Shown piece after piece: positions 6,556 through 12,708 of a DNA stretch of 12,708 nt. Source of the DNA: an uncultured bacterium. GTDB taxonomy: Bacteria; Bacillota; Clostridia; Lachnospirales; Lachnospiraceae. The translations under genes and the position numbers were made by a program. The notes beneath the pieces are model-generated. The model was not told where the DNA came from. It saw nothing but the letters and a program-made list of their open reading frames with translations, and made no database searches. Where the stretch lies: contig CALBJL010000117.1 in assembly GCA_937893485.1 (NCBI GenBank), positions 1 to 12,708 on the forward strand, written 5' to 3'. The stretch's first letter is position 1. The number at the start of each line of letters is the position of its first letter.

Positions 6556-8292
6556 TTAAATCATTTTCTGAATCATGTCCAGCACTTTCGCTCCGAGCTC
6601 TTTTGATTTGCCTGCTGCATCCTCTAAGGATGTTCCTTTGACACCCAGATAGAATTTTACTTTCGGCTCTGTTCCGGAAGGTCTTACACATACCCATGCG
6701 TCATCGGTCAGCTCATAATAGAGCACATTGGATGTCGGAAGTCCGGTCGGCTTCTCCCCGCCGGAAGCGATATTTTTGATCACGCCGGTCTTGTAATCAC
6801 GAACGGCTGTCACCTCATAACCGCCGATCTCCTTCGGCGCGTCCGCACGCAGAGTGTCCATGATCTCCTGAATCTTTGCCAGACCCTCGATACCCTTCAA
6901 TGTGATGGACTCTACATGATCATTGTAGTAGCCGTAACGCTCATACATCCGGATCATCGCATCCCACAGCGTCATGTTCTTTGTCTTGTAGTATGCTGCT
7001 GCCTCGCAAAGTGTCATAGAAGCAGCAACCGCATCCTTATCACGCGCATAAGTACCTGTCAGACAGCCATAGCTCTCCTCCATACCAAACAGATATGTAC
7101 CCTTTCCTTCGGTCTCAAACTTTAAGATCTGCTGACCGATAAACTTGAATCCGGTCAGAACCTCGATCAACTGAATGCCGTAATATTTTGCGATTGCATC
7201 TGCCATATTCGTTGACACGATAGACTTGATAAACGCACCGTCTGCGGGCAGTGAGCCGTCGCGCTCCTTGCGCTGGCTGATCACATAATCTCCGATCAGA
7301 CATCCGGACATATTTCCGGTCAGCGAATGATACTCTCCGGTCTCGGAATCCTTGACATAGACACCGAGACGGTCTGCATCCGGATCTGTCGCTAAAATCA
7401 GATCTGCGTTCACTTCTTTTCCGAGCTTTAAGCCAAGCCGGAATGCCTCCTCTGTCTCCGGATTCGGATAGCTGACAGTCGGGAAATCGCCATCAGGCAG
7501 TTCCTGTTCTGGAACAACGTATACCTTTGTGAAGCCGAGTTCCTTTAATACACGGCGCACCGGGATATTTCCGGTTCCGTGGAGCGGTGTGTATACGATC
7601 GTCAGGTCATCCTTTACCGCATCGATGCAATCCTGATGCAGCACCAGACTCTTTAACTCTGCAATGTACGGATCATCGATATCTGCGCCGATCTGCTGAT
7701 ACATGCCGGCAGCAATCGCAGCAGCCTTGTCCATCGTCTTTACGGTCGCATAGTCTGTGACCTTCTTTACCTCATCCATAATACCGGTGTCATGCGGCGG
7801 TGTGATTTGTGCGCCGTCCTCCCAGTATACCTTATATCCGTTGTACTCCGGCGGATTGTGGCTCGCGGTAATATTGATACCTGCGATACAGCCTAATCTG
7901 CGCACTGCATAGGACAGCTCCGGTGTCGGACGCAGGCTCTCAAATACATATGCCTTGATGCCATTCGCTGCCAGACAAAGCGCTGCCTCATCCGCGAACT
8001 CCGGAGACATATGACGGGAATCGAATGCGATGGCTACGCCCTTGCTCTCGCCTTTTACACTGAGAATATAGTTCGCCAGTCCCTGTGTTGCTTTGCGCAC
8101 CGTATAGATATTCATGCGGTTTGTTCCGGCTCCGATGACTCCACGCAGACCTGCCGTACCGAATTCCAGATCCATATAAAAACGATCCTGGATCTCCTTC
8201 TCATCCCCTGCGATCGCCTTCAATTCGGCTTTGGTCTCCTCATCAAAATACGGATTGTCCAGCCACTGCTCATACATTGCCTTGTAGTCCAT
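6556..8292 (-). CDS. Phosphoglucomutase/phosphomannomutase (alpha-D-phosphohexomutase)
   Basis: This cytoplasmic enzyme interconverts hexose 1- and 6-phosphates, most likely glucose, and so links glycolysis to UDP-glucose, glycogen and envelope sugar synthesis. All four landmark sites of the superfamily are present: phosphoserine loop TASHNP (S144), metal-binding DPDADR (303-308), sugar-binding EESYGC (405-410) and the C-terminal phosphate-binding RPSGTEPK (537-544). Its 578 residues match the Gram-positive PgcA-like group. AGGAGGG lies six bases before the ATG. A weak -10-like TATAAA (8329-8334) lies in the AT-rich gap upstream, so it may have its own promoter or be read from the lipoprotein gene. 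No T-tract terminator follows. The 165-bp inverted-repeat element starts three bases after the stop. Mannose versus glucose preference cannot be told from sequence. Confidence 0.96.
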   Translation of the reverse strand: MDYKAMYEQWLDNPYFDEETKAELKAIAGDEKEIQDRFYMDLEFGTAGLRGVIGAGTNRMNIYTVRKATQGLANYILSVKGESKGVAIAFDSRHMSPEFADEAALCLAANGIKAYVFESLRPTPELSYAVRRLGCIAGINITASHNPPEYNGYKVYWEDGAQITPPHDTGIMDEVKKVTDYATVKTMDKAAAIAAGMYQQIGADIDDPYIAELKSLVLHQDCIDAVKDDLTIVYTPLHGTGNIPVRRVLKELGFTKVYVVPEQELPDGDFPTVSYPNPETEEAFRLGLKLGKEVNADLILATDPDADRLGVYVKDSETGEYHSLTGNMSGCLIGDYVISQRKERDGSLPADGAFIKSIVSTNMADAIAKYYGIQLIEVLTGFKFIGQQILKFETEGKGTYLFGMEESYGCLTGTYARDKDAVAASMTLCEAAAYYKTKNMTLWDAMIRMYERYGYYNDHVESITLKGIEGLAKIQEIMDTLRADAPKEIGGYEVTAVRDYKTGVIKNIASGGEKPTGLPTSNVLYYELTDDAWVCVRPSGTEPKVKFYLGVKGTSLEDAAGKSKELGAKVLDMIQKMI

Positions 8293-8344
8293 GTGTTTCC
8301 CTCCTGTATACCTCTTTTTAATTTTATTTTTATATTTCAGTGAC

Positions 8345-8366
8345 CGCAGAACGAAAACGCCCCGCG
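8345..8366 (-). other. GC-rich hairpin between lipoprotein and mutase genes
   Basis: On the minus strand CGCGGGGCG pairs with CGTTCTGCG, with three G-U pairs in RNA, around a TTTT loop. The following sequence is A-rich rather than T-rich, so it is a poor terminator. It may mark the 3' end of the lipoprotein message. The rest of the 90-base gap (8293-8382) is AT-rich and holds the mutase ribosome binding site. Confidence 0.4.
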
Positions 8367-8382
8367 ACCGCCTTTTTGCATG

Positions 8383-9714
8383 TTAATTTTCGCTGTCCGC
8401 CAGCGATTTGAGCAGATCCCCGATCGTATCCAGATAATCGCTGTATGAATCGCCCGAGCTGCTTGTCTCACTGTCGGATATGAGGCTGTCACTCTCACTA
8501 TCCGTTTCGGTCGTTCCAGTCGTATTCTCTGTATCTCCGGTAATCTGCGACGTAGTTCCGGTCTGTGAAGTGCCTGTCGATGTCTGCGGGCTCTGTGTCC
8601 CCGATGTCTGCGTCGTTGACCCGGTATCTGACTCCTGATCCCCATCACCTGCCGTATCAGACCCATCATCCTCTAGCTGCGGCTCTCCGATCTCGATCAC
8701 GGCTTCCTCGGAATGAATCACCAGCTGCCTCTCCCATGTATCGAAACCGTCTGCGATCACCGTGAGCTGGTAGACACCGTAGCGCAGCTCCACCGGATCT
8801 TCATAATCAATCTCATCACCATTGATGTACAACAACGCATCCGGCACATGTACCTCAAACGTCACCTGACACAGCTTCGGTCCCTCGCCCTTATATTCAT
8901 CCAGATCGACGAGCGTCACTTCAGAGCGTTTTACCTGAATGGTTTTCGTATCTCCATAACCGTCATTTGCGACCGACAGCTCATAACTCCCCTCCGGTAC
9001 TTCCAGTGTCATGTCCGGCGTGACCTTAGCATAAATTTTCGTCCCGAGACTGATCCATCCGCCCTCGAACAGCTCCGTATTCGACAAAGCGATCGTCCCG
9101 TGTCCCCGAATGACCTGAATGGACAAAATCTGCTTGTCCAGCCCCTGCACACGGATCACATCGCCCTGTGCGATCTGCGAGATCGAGATTTCCTGATCGT
9201 CGGAAAAGACGCGCAGATACTGATCATATCTGTATTTAGTCTCTCCGATCACCAGCATACCGATCGACGGATCTACCGAAAAACGGGTGATATTGTCCTG
9301 ATACCAGACCTGCGTCGCGAGCTGGATCGTCGTGAGCTTTGCCTCGTTATCCAGTTCTCCGAGCGTCACGACACTGCCCGGTTTCAGCCGGTTCATGGAA
9401 ACGAACTGCCCGTGCTCATCCAGAACCTGCGTTGCCTTCGTGTAAGAATACTGCAAGGTGCGCAGGGAATCCGGCAGTCCGAAACCGATGAGCTTATTTT
9501 TTTTATCCATATGGATGATCACATATAACTGTCCATCCGACTGTGTATCTGACACATCATCCGCCGCAGCCGCGTCGTCTTCCCCGTCCTGCGGCTGTAC
9601 ATCCGTCGGTGCGAACTGCTCCATGGAAATGCTGTCGCGCGTATCCTTTCCGCAGCCACATAACAGCAGCGTCATGGCAAAAATGACCATCATTCGTAAA
9701 AAATGTTTATTCAT
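8383..9714 (-). CDS. PEGA-domain surface lipoprotein with Ser/Thr/Asp-rich tail
   Basis: This predicted membrane-anchored extracytoplasmic protein of 443 residues has no known catalytic motif. A hydrophobic signal (8-19) ends in lipobox LCGC with the lipidated Cys at 21, and an acidic linker (40-60) follows. The middle (about 62-230) contains beta-rich repeats I cannot name (GSVVTLGELD, GDVIRVQGLD). A PEGA-like segment (about 237-270: VPEGSYELSVANDGY) is followed by a clear PEGA domain (about 284-342: LLYINGDEIDYEDPVELRYGVYQL). PEGA domains are small beta modules of bacterial surface proteins. Residues 348-424 are a low-complexity Ser/Thr/Gly/Asp/Gln stretch, probably disordered, and the end is a short amphipathic helix (SDYLDTIGDLLKSLAD). 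The ATG lacks any Shine-Dalgarno sequence, and a TATAAT box lies just seven bases upstream. It begins 15 bases after the CotS-like gene, which suggests a shared envelope or spore role. Confidence 0.85.
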   Translation of the reverse strand: MNKHFLRMMVIFAMTLLLCGCGKDTRDSISMEQFAPTDVQPQDGEDDAAAADDVSDTQSDGQLYVIIHMDKKNKLIGFGLPDSLRTLQYSYTKATQVLDEHGQFVSMNRLKPGSVVTLGELDNEAKLTTIQLATQVWYQDNITRFSVDPSIGMLVIGETKYRYDQYLRVFSDDQEISISQIAQGDVIRVQGLDKQILSIQVIRGHGTIALSNTELFEGGWISLGTKIYAKVTPDMTLEVPEGSYELSVANDGYGDTKTIQVKRSEVTLVDLDEYKGEGPKLCQVTFEVHVPDALLYINGDEIDYEDPVELRYGVYQLTVIADGFDTWERQLVIHSEEAVIEIGEPQLEDDGSDTAGDGDQESDTGSTTQTSGTQSPQTSTGTSQTGTTSQITGDTENTTGTTETDSESDSLISDSETSSSGDSYSDYLDTIGDLLKSLADSEN

Positions 9715-9721
9715 ATGCCAT

Positions 9722-9750
9722 ATTATATACTATTTCACGAGATAAAACAA
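9722..9750 (-). promoter_or_regulatory. Possible internal promoter giving a leaderless lipoprotein message
   Basis: TATAAT (9722-9727) matches the -10 consensus exactly and is preceded after 17 bases by TTGTTT (9745-9750), a three-of-six -35 inside the end of the CotS-like gene. Transcription would begin at or within a few bases of the lipoprotein ATG (9714), which has no ribosome binding site. The AT-rich gap could also produce this match by chance. Confidence 0.4.
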
Positions 9751-10698
9751 CATGGATAAAAACTCCTCGCGCTTTGTTTCCTGCTCAAAAATACGCTGCA
9801 GCTTCTCAATATCACGCTGGGATACCCATGTTTTGCGCGCATTGTAATAATGGTTCACGATCTTCCAGTATTTTTCCGGATAGAGCAGCCGCAGATATAA
9901 CTGTTTCAGCTCCCATGACTCAAGCTGGCGCACACTGTTGTATGCCATAATCATATCCATGCCGAGCCCGCTGTTCCAGTTGTGCTTCTCAAGAATTTTT
10001 CTCACAAAATTCGTCAGATCACTCACACACAGATCATAGTGCAGCTTATCAAAGCCGGTCACCGCCAGCCCATCCCTCGTAAAAATCAGATTGTGCTGGT
10101 TAAAATCGCCGTGGCACAGGCGCAGCGCACCGGCAGGCACTTCGGTTTGTGCGCTCAGCCGCAGAACCTGCTCTGCCTGCGTCATATAGTGTTCATAGCT
10201 TTTTAAAAATTCGCTCTCGAACGCATTCTTTTTCTTTTTTGCGCGGACATAGTTGCGCACCTTTTTCAGCTCGCGGGTATGTTTTCCGGCATAGTCCTCC
10301 GCCGCGGAAAGAAGCGATGCCTCCGCCTGCGGCCGCCAGCCACCGAGTAGCTGGTGCAGTCTAGCAAGATGCTTTGTGACATACAAAAGCTCCTGCGCGT
10401 TTTTCGTATCGCATTCGCGGCCCTGATACGTTTTCCGCAGAAAATACGTCATGCCGTCGATATCTGTGTAGCAGGGTGCCCCCTCCGATGTGCGCACGAG
10501 CTCCTCCGCCAGAAACTCATTCGCTTTCAGTGATTTCAGCACCTCATCGAGCAGCTCCAGCCGGGAAACCGAACCGCGATATTCCTTCAGCAGATAGATC
10601 CCCGCCCGATCCGTACACAGGATCGAACCGCGCCCCTTCATATTTCCCGTAAACTCATTTGGATATGCACTTAGGATCTGCTCTGCTCGATAATACAT
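9730..10698 (-). CDS. CotS-like protein with aminoglycoside-phosphotransferase/choline-kinase fold
   Basis: This 322-residue protein resembles the CotS family of spore coat proteins, which have a kinase-like fold. Seen are a candidate ATP-binding Lys in YLLKEY (K38), the catalytic-loop motif CHGDFNQHN (195-203, D198 and N203), and VTGFDKLHYD (213-222). A family-typical FVRKILEKHNW (231-241) follows. In kinases of this fold the segment after the catalytic loop normally reads DFD/E, and the first Asp binds metal. Here that position is Gly215, so activity is doubtful. A basic patch KKVRNYVRAKKKK lies at 145-157. I start at the ATG at 10696-10698 because GGAGGGG is upstream. A GTG ten codons earlier has no such site. 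The spore role is inferred from family resemblance only. Confidence 0.8.
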   Translation of the reverse strand: MYYRAEQILSAYPNEFTGNMKGRGSILCTDRAGIYLLKEYRGSVSRLELLDEVLKSLKANEFLAEELVRTSEGAPCYTDIDGMTYFLRKTYQGRECDTKNAQELLYVTKHLARLHQLLGGWRPQAEASLLSAAEDYAGKHTRELKKVRNYVRAKKKKNAFESEFLKSYEHYMTQAEQVLRLSAQTEVPAGALRLCHGDFNQHNLIFTRDGLAVTGFDKLHYDLCVSDLTNFVRKILEKHNWNSGLGMDMIMAYNSVRQLESWELKQLYLRLLYPEKYWKIVNHYYNARKTWVSQRDIEKLQRIFEQETKREEFLSMLFYLVK

Positions 10699-10758
10699 AA
10701 AAACCCCTCCATAAGACTGAAATGACACATTTTTGTGCCTTTTCCATCCTATGAAGGG
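10699..10758 (-). terminator. Hairpin that ends the cca message and buries the next ribosome binding site
   Basis: On the minus strand CCCCTTCAT (10750-10758) pairs with ATGGAGGGG (10704-10712), nine pairs including one G-U. It is followed at once by TTTTT (10699-10703) and the ATG of the CotS-like gene. A second small hairpin, GGCACA with TGTGTC, sits in the 37-base loop. The 3' arm contains the GGAGGGG ribosome binding site. It could act as an intrinsic terminator, as a translational block, or as both. Confidence 0.5.
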
Positions 10759-10773
10759 GAATGATAAATTATT

Positions 10774-12105
10774 CTATCCGATTTGTTTCTGAACAGTCTC
10801 CAGCAAATATTCTCTCGTATTTAATTCCGGCTGCTCCAGCACAAGCTGTAACAACTGATCCAGATATTCTCCGATCTGTCTGCCCTGCGGCACACCGGCT
10901 GCCAGGAGATCTGCCCCATTCACCGCCAGATCATGGATGCTCAGACACTGGTTTTTCTCCAGAATCTGTGTGTAGAGTGTCTCGTAATCGTCCACATAGC
11001 GCAGCTTTTCCTCCCGCTGATAGTCGCTCTGCGCCAGAATATCCGCGCGTTTAACCGCGAAAATTGCCGGATACTGCGCACTTCCTACGCGGTACACCGC
11101 CCGTCTGACATTGCGCTCGGTCAGTGGCGGATTGTCGTCGTGCCAGCGGATCAACTGCGTGACGCGTGCGATCGTATCATTATCGAGCTTCAGCCGCCGC
11201 AGAATCACGCGCGCCATCTGCGCTCCCTGCGTGGGATGTCCATGAAAATGGTCGATTCCGGCTTCATCCGTCGTCTTGCACTGCGGCTTTGCCACATCAT
11301 GCAGCAGCATTGTCAGGCGCAAAACCTTATCCGCCTCCACATACAGCAGGCTGTGCAGCGTATGCTCACCGACGCTGTAACAATGGTGCGGATTGTTCTG
11401 ATCCGTCTCCATCATCGCATCCAGCTCCGGCAGAAAATGAGCACTCAGACCTGTCTCATAGAAGATGCGCACGGCATCCGGATGGGCACTCGTGAGCGTC
11501 TTTAACAGTTCGGTCTGTATGCGTTCCGCGCTGATTTTTTCGATCGTGTCAGACAGTGCACACACCGCTTCTACGGTCTGCGGATCTATCGCAAAACCAA
11601 GCTGTGCGCTGAATCGGATCGCACGCATCATGCGCAGCGCATCCTCGGAAAAACGCTCCTTCGGATCTCCGACACAACGAATGATCCCGCGCTCTAAATC
11701 CTCTTTGCCCTCAAACAGATCCACCAGTCCGTCGGTCTCATTATATGCCATCGCATTGATCGTAAAATCGCGGCGCATGAGATCCTCTTTGAGACTGCCG
11801 GTAAAGCTGACTTCCTTCGGGTGTCTGCCATCCTCATATTCGCCGTCGATCCGGTAGGTCGTCACCTCATAGCCGGTATGATCCAGCATGACAGTGACCG
11901 TACCGTGCTGTAGTCCGGTGTCGATCGTGCGTGGAAACAGATCTTTCACCTGCAGCGGGCGCGCATTCGTGGTAATATCCCAGTCCTGCGGCTCCCGCCC
12001 CAAAAGCGCATCGCGCACACATCCACCGACCGCATAGCCCTCGAAACCAGCCGCCTCTAACGTATGAAGTATAAATGTTACATGCTCGGGTAGTCTGATG
12101 TTCAT
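10774..12105 (-). CDS. cca: tRNA CCA-adding enzyme with HD domain (class II nucleotidyltransferase)
   Basis: This cytoplasmic enzyme adds or repairs the CCA end of tRNAs from CTP and ATP without a nucleic acid template. Over 443 residues it shows the class II nucleotidyltransferase order: GGCVRDALLG (27-36), catalytic DWD (41-43), RRDFTINAMA (111-120), the EDALRMMRAIRF segment (154-165) that reads the incoming nucleotide, and RIQTE (195-199). An HD domain follows (GEHTLHSL at 246-253, LLHDVAKP at 267-274, HGHPTQGA at 288-295). Its length fits clostridial enzymes. The ATG is three bases after the proS stop codon and has only a distant AAGG, so translation is probably coupled to proS. A poly(A) polymerase shares the N-terminal motifs, but the HD domain and context favour cca. 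Confidence 0.95.
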   Translation of the reverse strand: MNIRLPEHVTFILHTLEAAGFEGYAVGGCVRDALLGREPQDWDITTNARPLQVKDLFPRTIDTGLQHGTVTVMLDHTGYEVTTYRIDGEYEDGRHPKEVSFTGSLKEDLMRRDFTINAMAYNETDGLVDLFEGKEDLERGIIRCVGDPKERFSEDALRMMRAIRFSAQLGFAIDPQTVEAVCALSDTIEKISAERIQTELLKTLTSAHPDAVRIFYETGLSAHFLPELDAMMETDQNNPHHCYSVGEHTLHSLLYVEADKVLRLTMLLHDVAKPQCKTTDEAGIDHFHGHPTQGAQMARVILRRLKLDNDTIARVTQLIRWHDDNPPLTERNVRRAVYRVGSAQYPAIFAVKRADILAQSDYQREEKLRYVDDYETLYTQILEKNQCLSIHDLAVNGADLLAAGVPQGRQIGEYLDQLLQLVLEQPELNTREYLLETVQKQIG

Positions 12106-12108
12106 ATT

Positions 12109-12708
12109 TTAATATGCCTTGCCCCAGAATACGAGCTTCTTTGCAGGCTTTCCGCAGCAGACGCACACATCTGAGATCTGCTCCTGCTCAAACGGCATAC
12201 AACGGGAAGTCGCTGTCGTCTCTTCCTTGATCTTGTCCTCACAAGCCTGCTCGCCGCACCACATCGCACGGATAAAACCGGGCTTGTGCTCAACAGCATC
12301 CTTGAATGCGCCGTAAGTCACAACATCCGTGATATGGGAATCGCGGTGTGCCTTTGCGCGTGCAAACATATCCTTCTGGATCTGCTCCAACAGTGCAGGC
12401 AGCTTGGCTACTGCTTCATCCAGTGCCATAACGATCTTTTCTCTCGTATCGCGGCGTACAACTACGCACTGACCTGCCTCGATATCCTTCGGTCCGAGCT
12501 CGATACGCACCGGAATGCCGCGCATTTCCTGCTCAGAGAACTTCCAGCCGGGCGACTTGTCGGAATCATCCAGACGGGCACGGATGCCGTTTGCGCCGAG
12601 TGCGTCCAGTACCTCGTGTGCCTTGTCCAATACGCCCTCTGCCTGCTGGCGGAACGGGATGATCATTGCCTGTACCGGAGCAATATGCGGCGGCAGCACC
12701 AGACCGGA
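12109..12708 (-). CDS. proS: Prolyl-tRNA synthetase, C-terminal part (5' end outside the window)
   Basis: ProRS charges tRNA-Pro with proline. The last 199 residues are visible, starting in the motif 3 region (SGLVLPPHIAPVQ). An anticodon-binding domain follows (IIPFRQQAEGVLDKAHEVLDAL to about residue 120, with DDSDKSPGWKFSEQEMRGIPVRIELGPKD). The C-terminal extension carries Cys residues in WCGEQAC, SRCMPF and CVCCGKPA and ends in LVFWGKAY. This tail, with a zinc-binding-type module and a terminal Tyr, marks the archaeal/eukaryotic-type ProRS (ProS type 3) known from Thermus and many Firmicutes, not the longer bacterial type with an editing insertion. It is the promoter-proximal gene visible in the proS-cca pair. 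Confidence 0.95.
   Translation of the reverse strand, partial: SGLVLPPHIAPVQAMIIPFRQQAEGVLDKAHEVLDALGANGIRARLDDSDKSPGWKFSEQEMRGIPVRIELGPKDIEAGQCVVVRRDTREKIVMALDEAVAKLPALLEQIQKDMFARAKAHRDSHITDVVTYGAFKDAVEHKPGFIRAMWCGEQACEDKIKEETTATSRCMPFEQEQISDVCVCCGKPAKKLVFWGKAY

Noticed and set aside
8713..9528. 271-codon open frame on the plus strand
   Set aside because: It is a shadow of the PEGA lipoprotein. It is rich in Arg, Asp and Ile from reading its codons backwards, with no motif.
10699..10728. GTG start extending the CotS-like protein by ten residues
   Set aside because: No ribosome binding site precedes it, the ATG at 10698 has GGAGGGG, and the extension would lie in the terminator-like hairpin.

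Overview
The window looks like chromosome from a Gram-positive, anaerobic Clostridia-type bacterium, most likely Lachnospiraceae (Roseburia/Agathobacter-like). The reasons are the style of the HU protein, the bacterial phosphohexomutase, a CotS-like protein next to cca, strong AGGAGG ribosome binding sites, and a TTGACA-17-TATAAA promoter. The placement comes from recognising protein families, not from a search. Every gene I can support lies on the minus strand, so transcription runs from high to low coordinates. I saw no tRNA, rRNA, CRISPR array or transposase.

Right part (12708 to about 6556): the 3' end of proS (class II prolyl-tRNA synthetase) is followed 3 bases later by cca (tRNA CCA-adding enzyme with an HD domain). 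A 75-base gap holds a hairpin that buries the next ribosome binding site. A CotS-like kinase-fold protein follows, then a PEGA-domain lipoprotein 15 bases later, then a phosphoglucomutase/phosphomannomutase. This part mixes translation and tRNA maturation with envelope or spore-coat and sugar-phosphate genes.

Middle (6555 to 5243): directly after the mutase stop codon lies a 165-bp intergenic element. It is closed by a perfect 14-bp terminal inverted repeat and contains two further hairpin arms. It is either a small non-autonomous mobile repeat or a structured RNA. Next come an HU gene with its own strong promoter and terminator, and an XRE-type regulator whose promoter has a perfect palindrome between -35 and -10. 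A tiny reading frame follows the regulator, runs into its terminator, and looks like a gene remnant.

Left part (about 5210 to 1): an operon with an extended -10 promoter encodes, in order, a class I SAM-dependent methyltransferase, two membrane permeases, a lipoprotein solute-binding protein and an ATPase of the dipeptide/oligopeptide/nickel (Dpp/Opp/Nik) ABC family. The ATPase runs off the left edge, and a second ATPase gene probably lies beyond it. The methyltransferase at the head suggests that the imported ligand, or a chelator secreted to capture it, is methylated. No sequence feature identifies the ligand.

The observations I rate highest are the 165-bp three-armed repeat, the methyltransferase-led importer, the kinase-fold protein lacking the usual metal-binding Asp, the terminator/RBS hairpin in front of that gene, and the operator-like dyads at the XRE and methyltransferase promoters.
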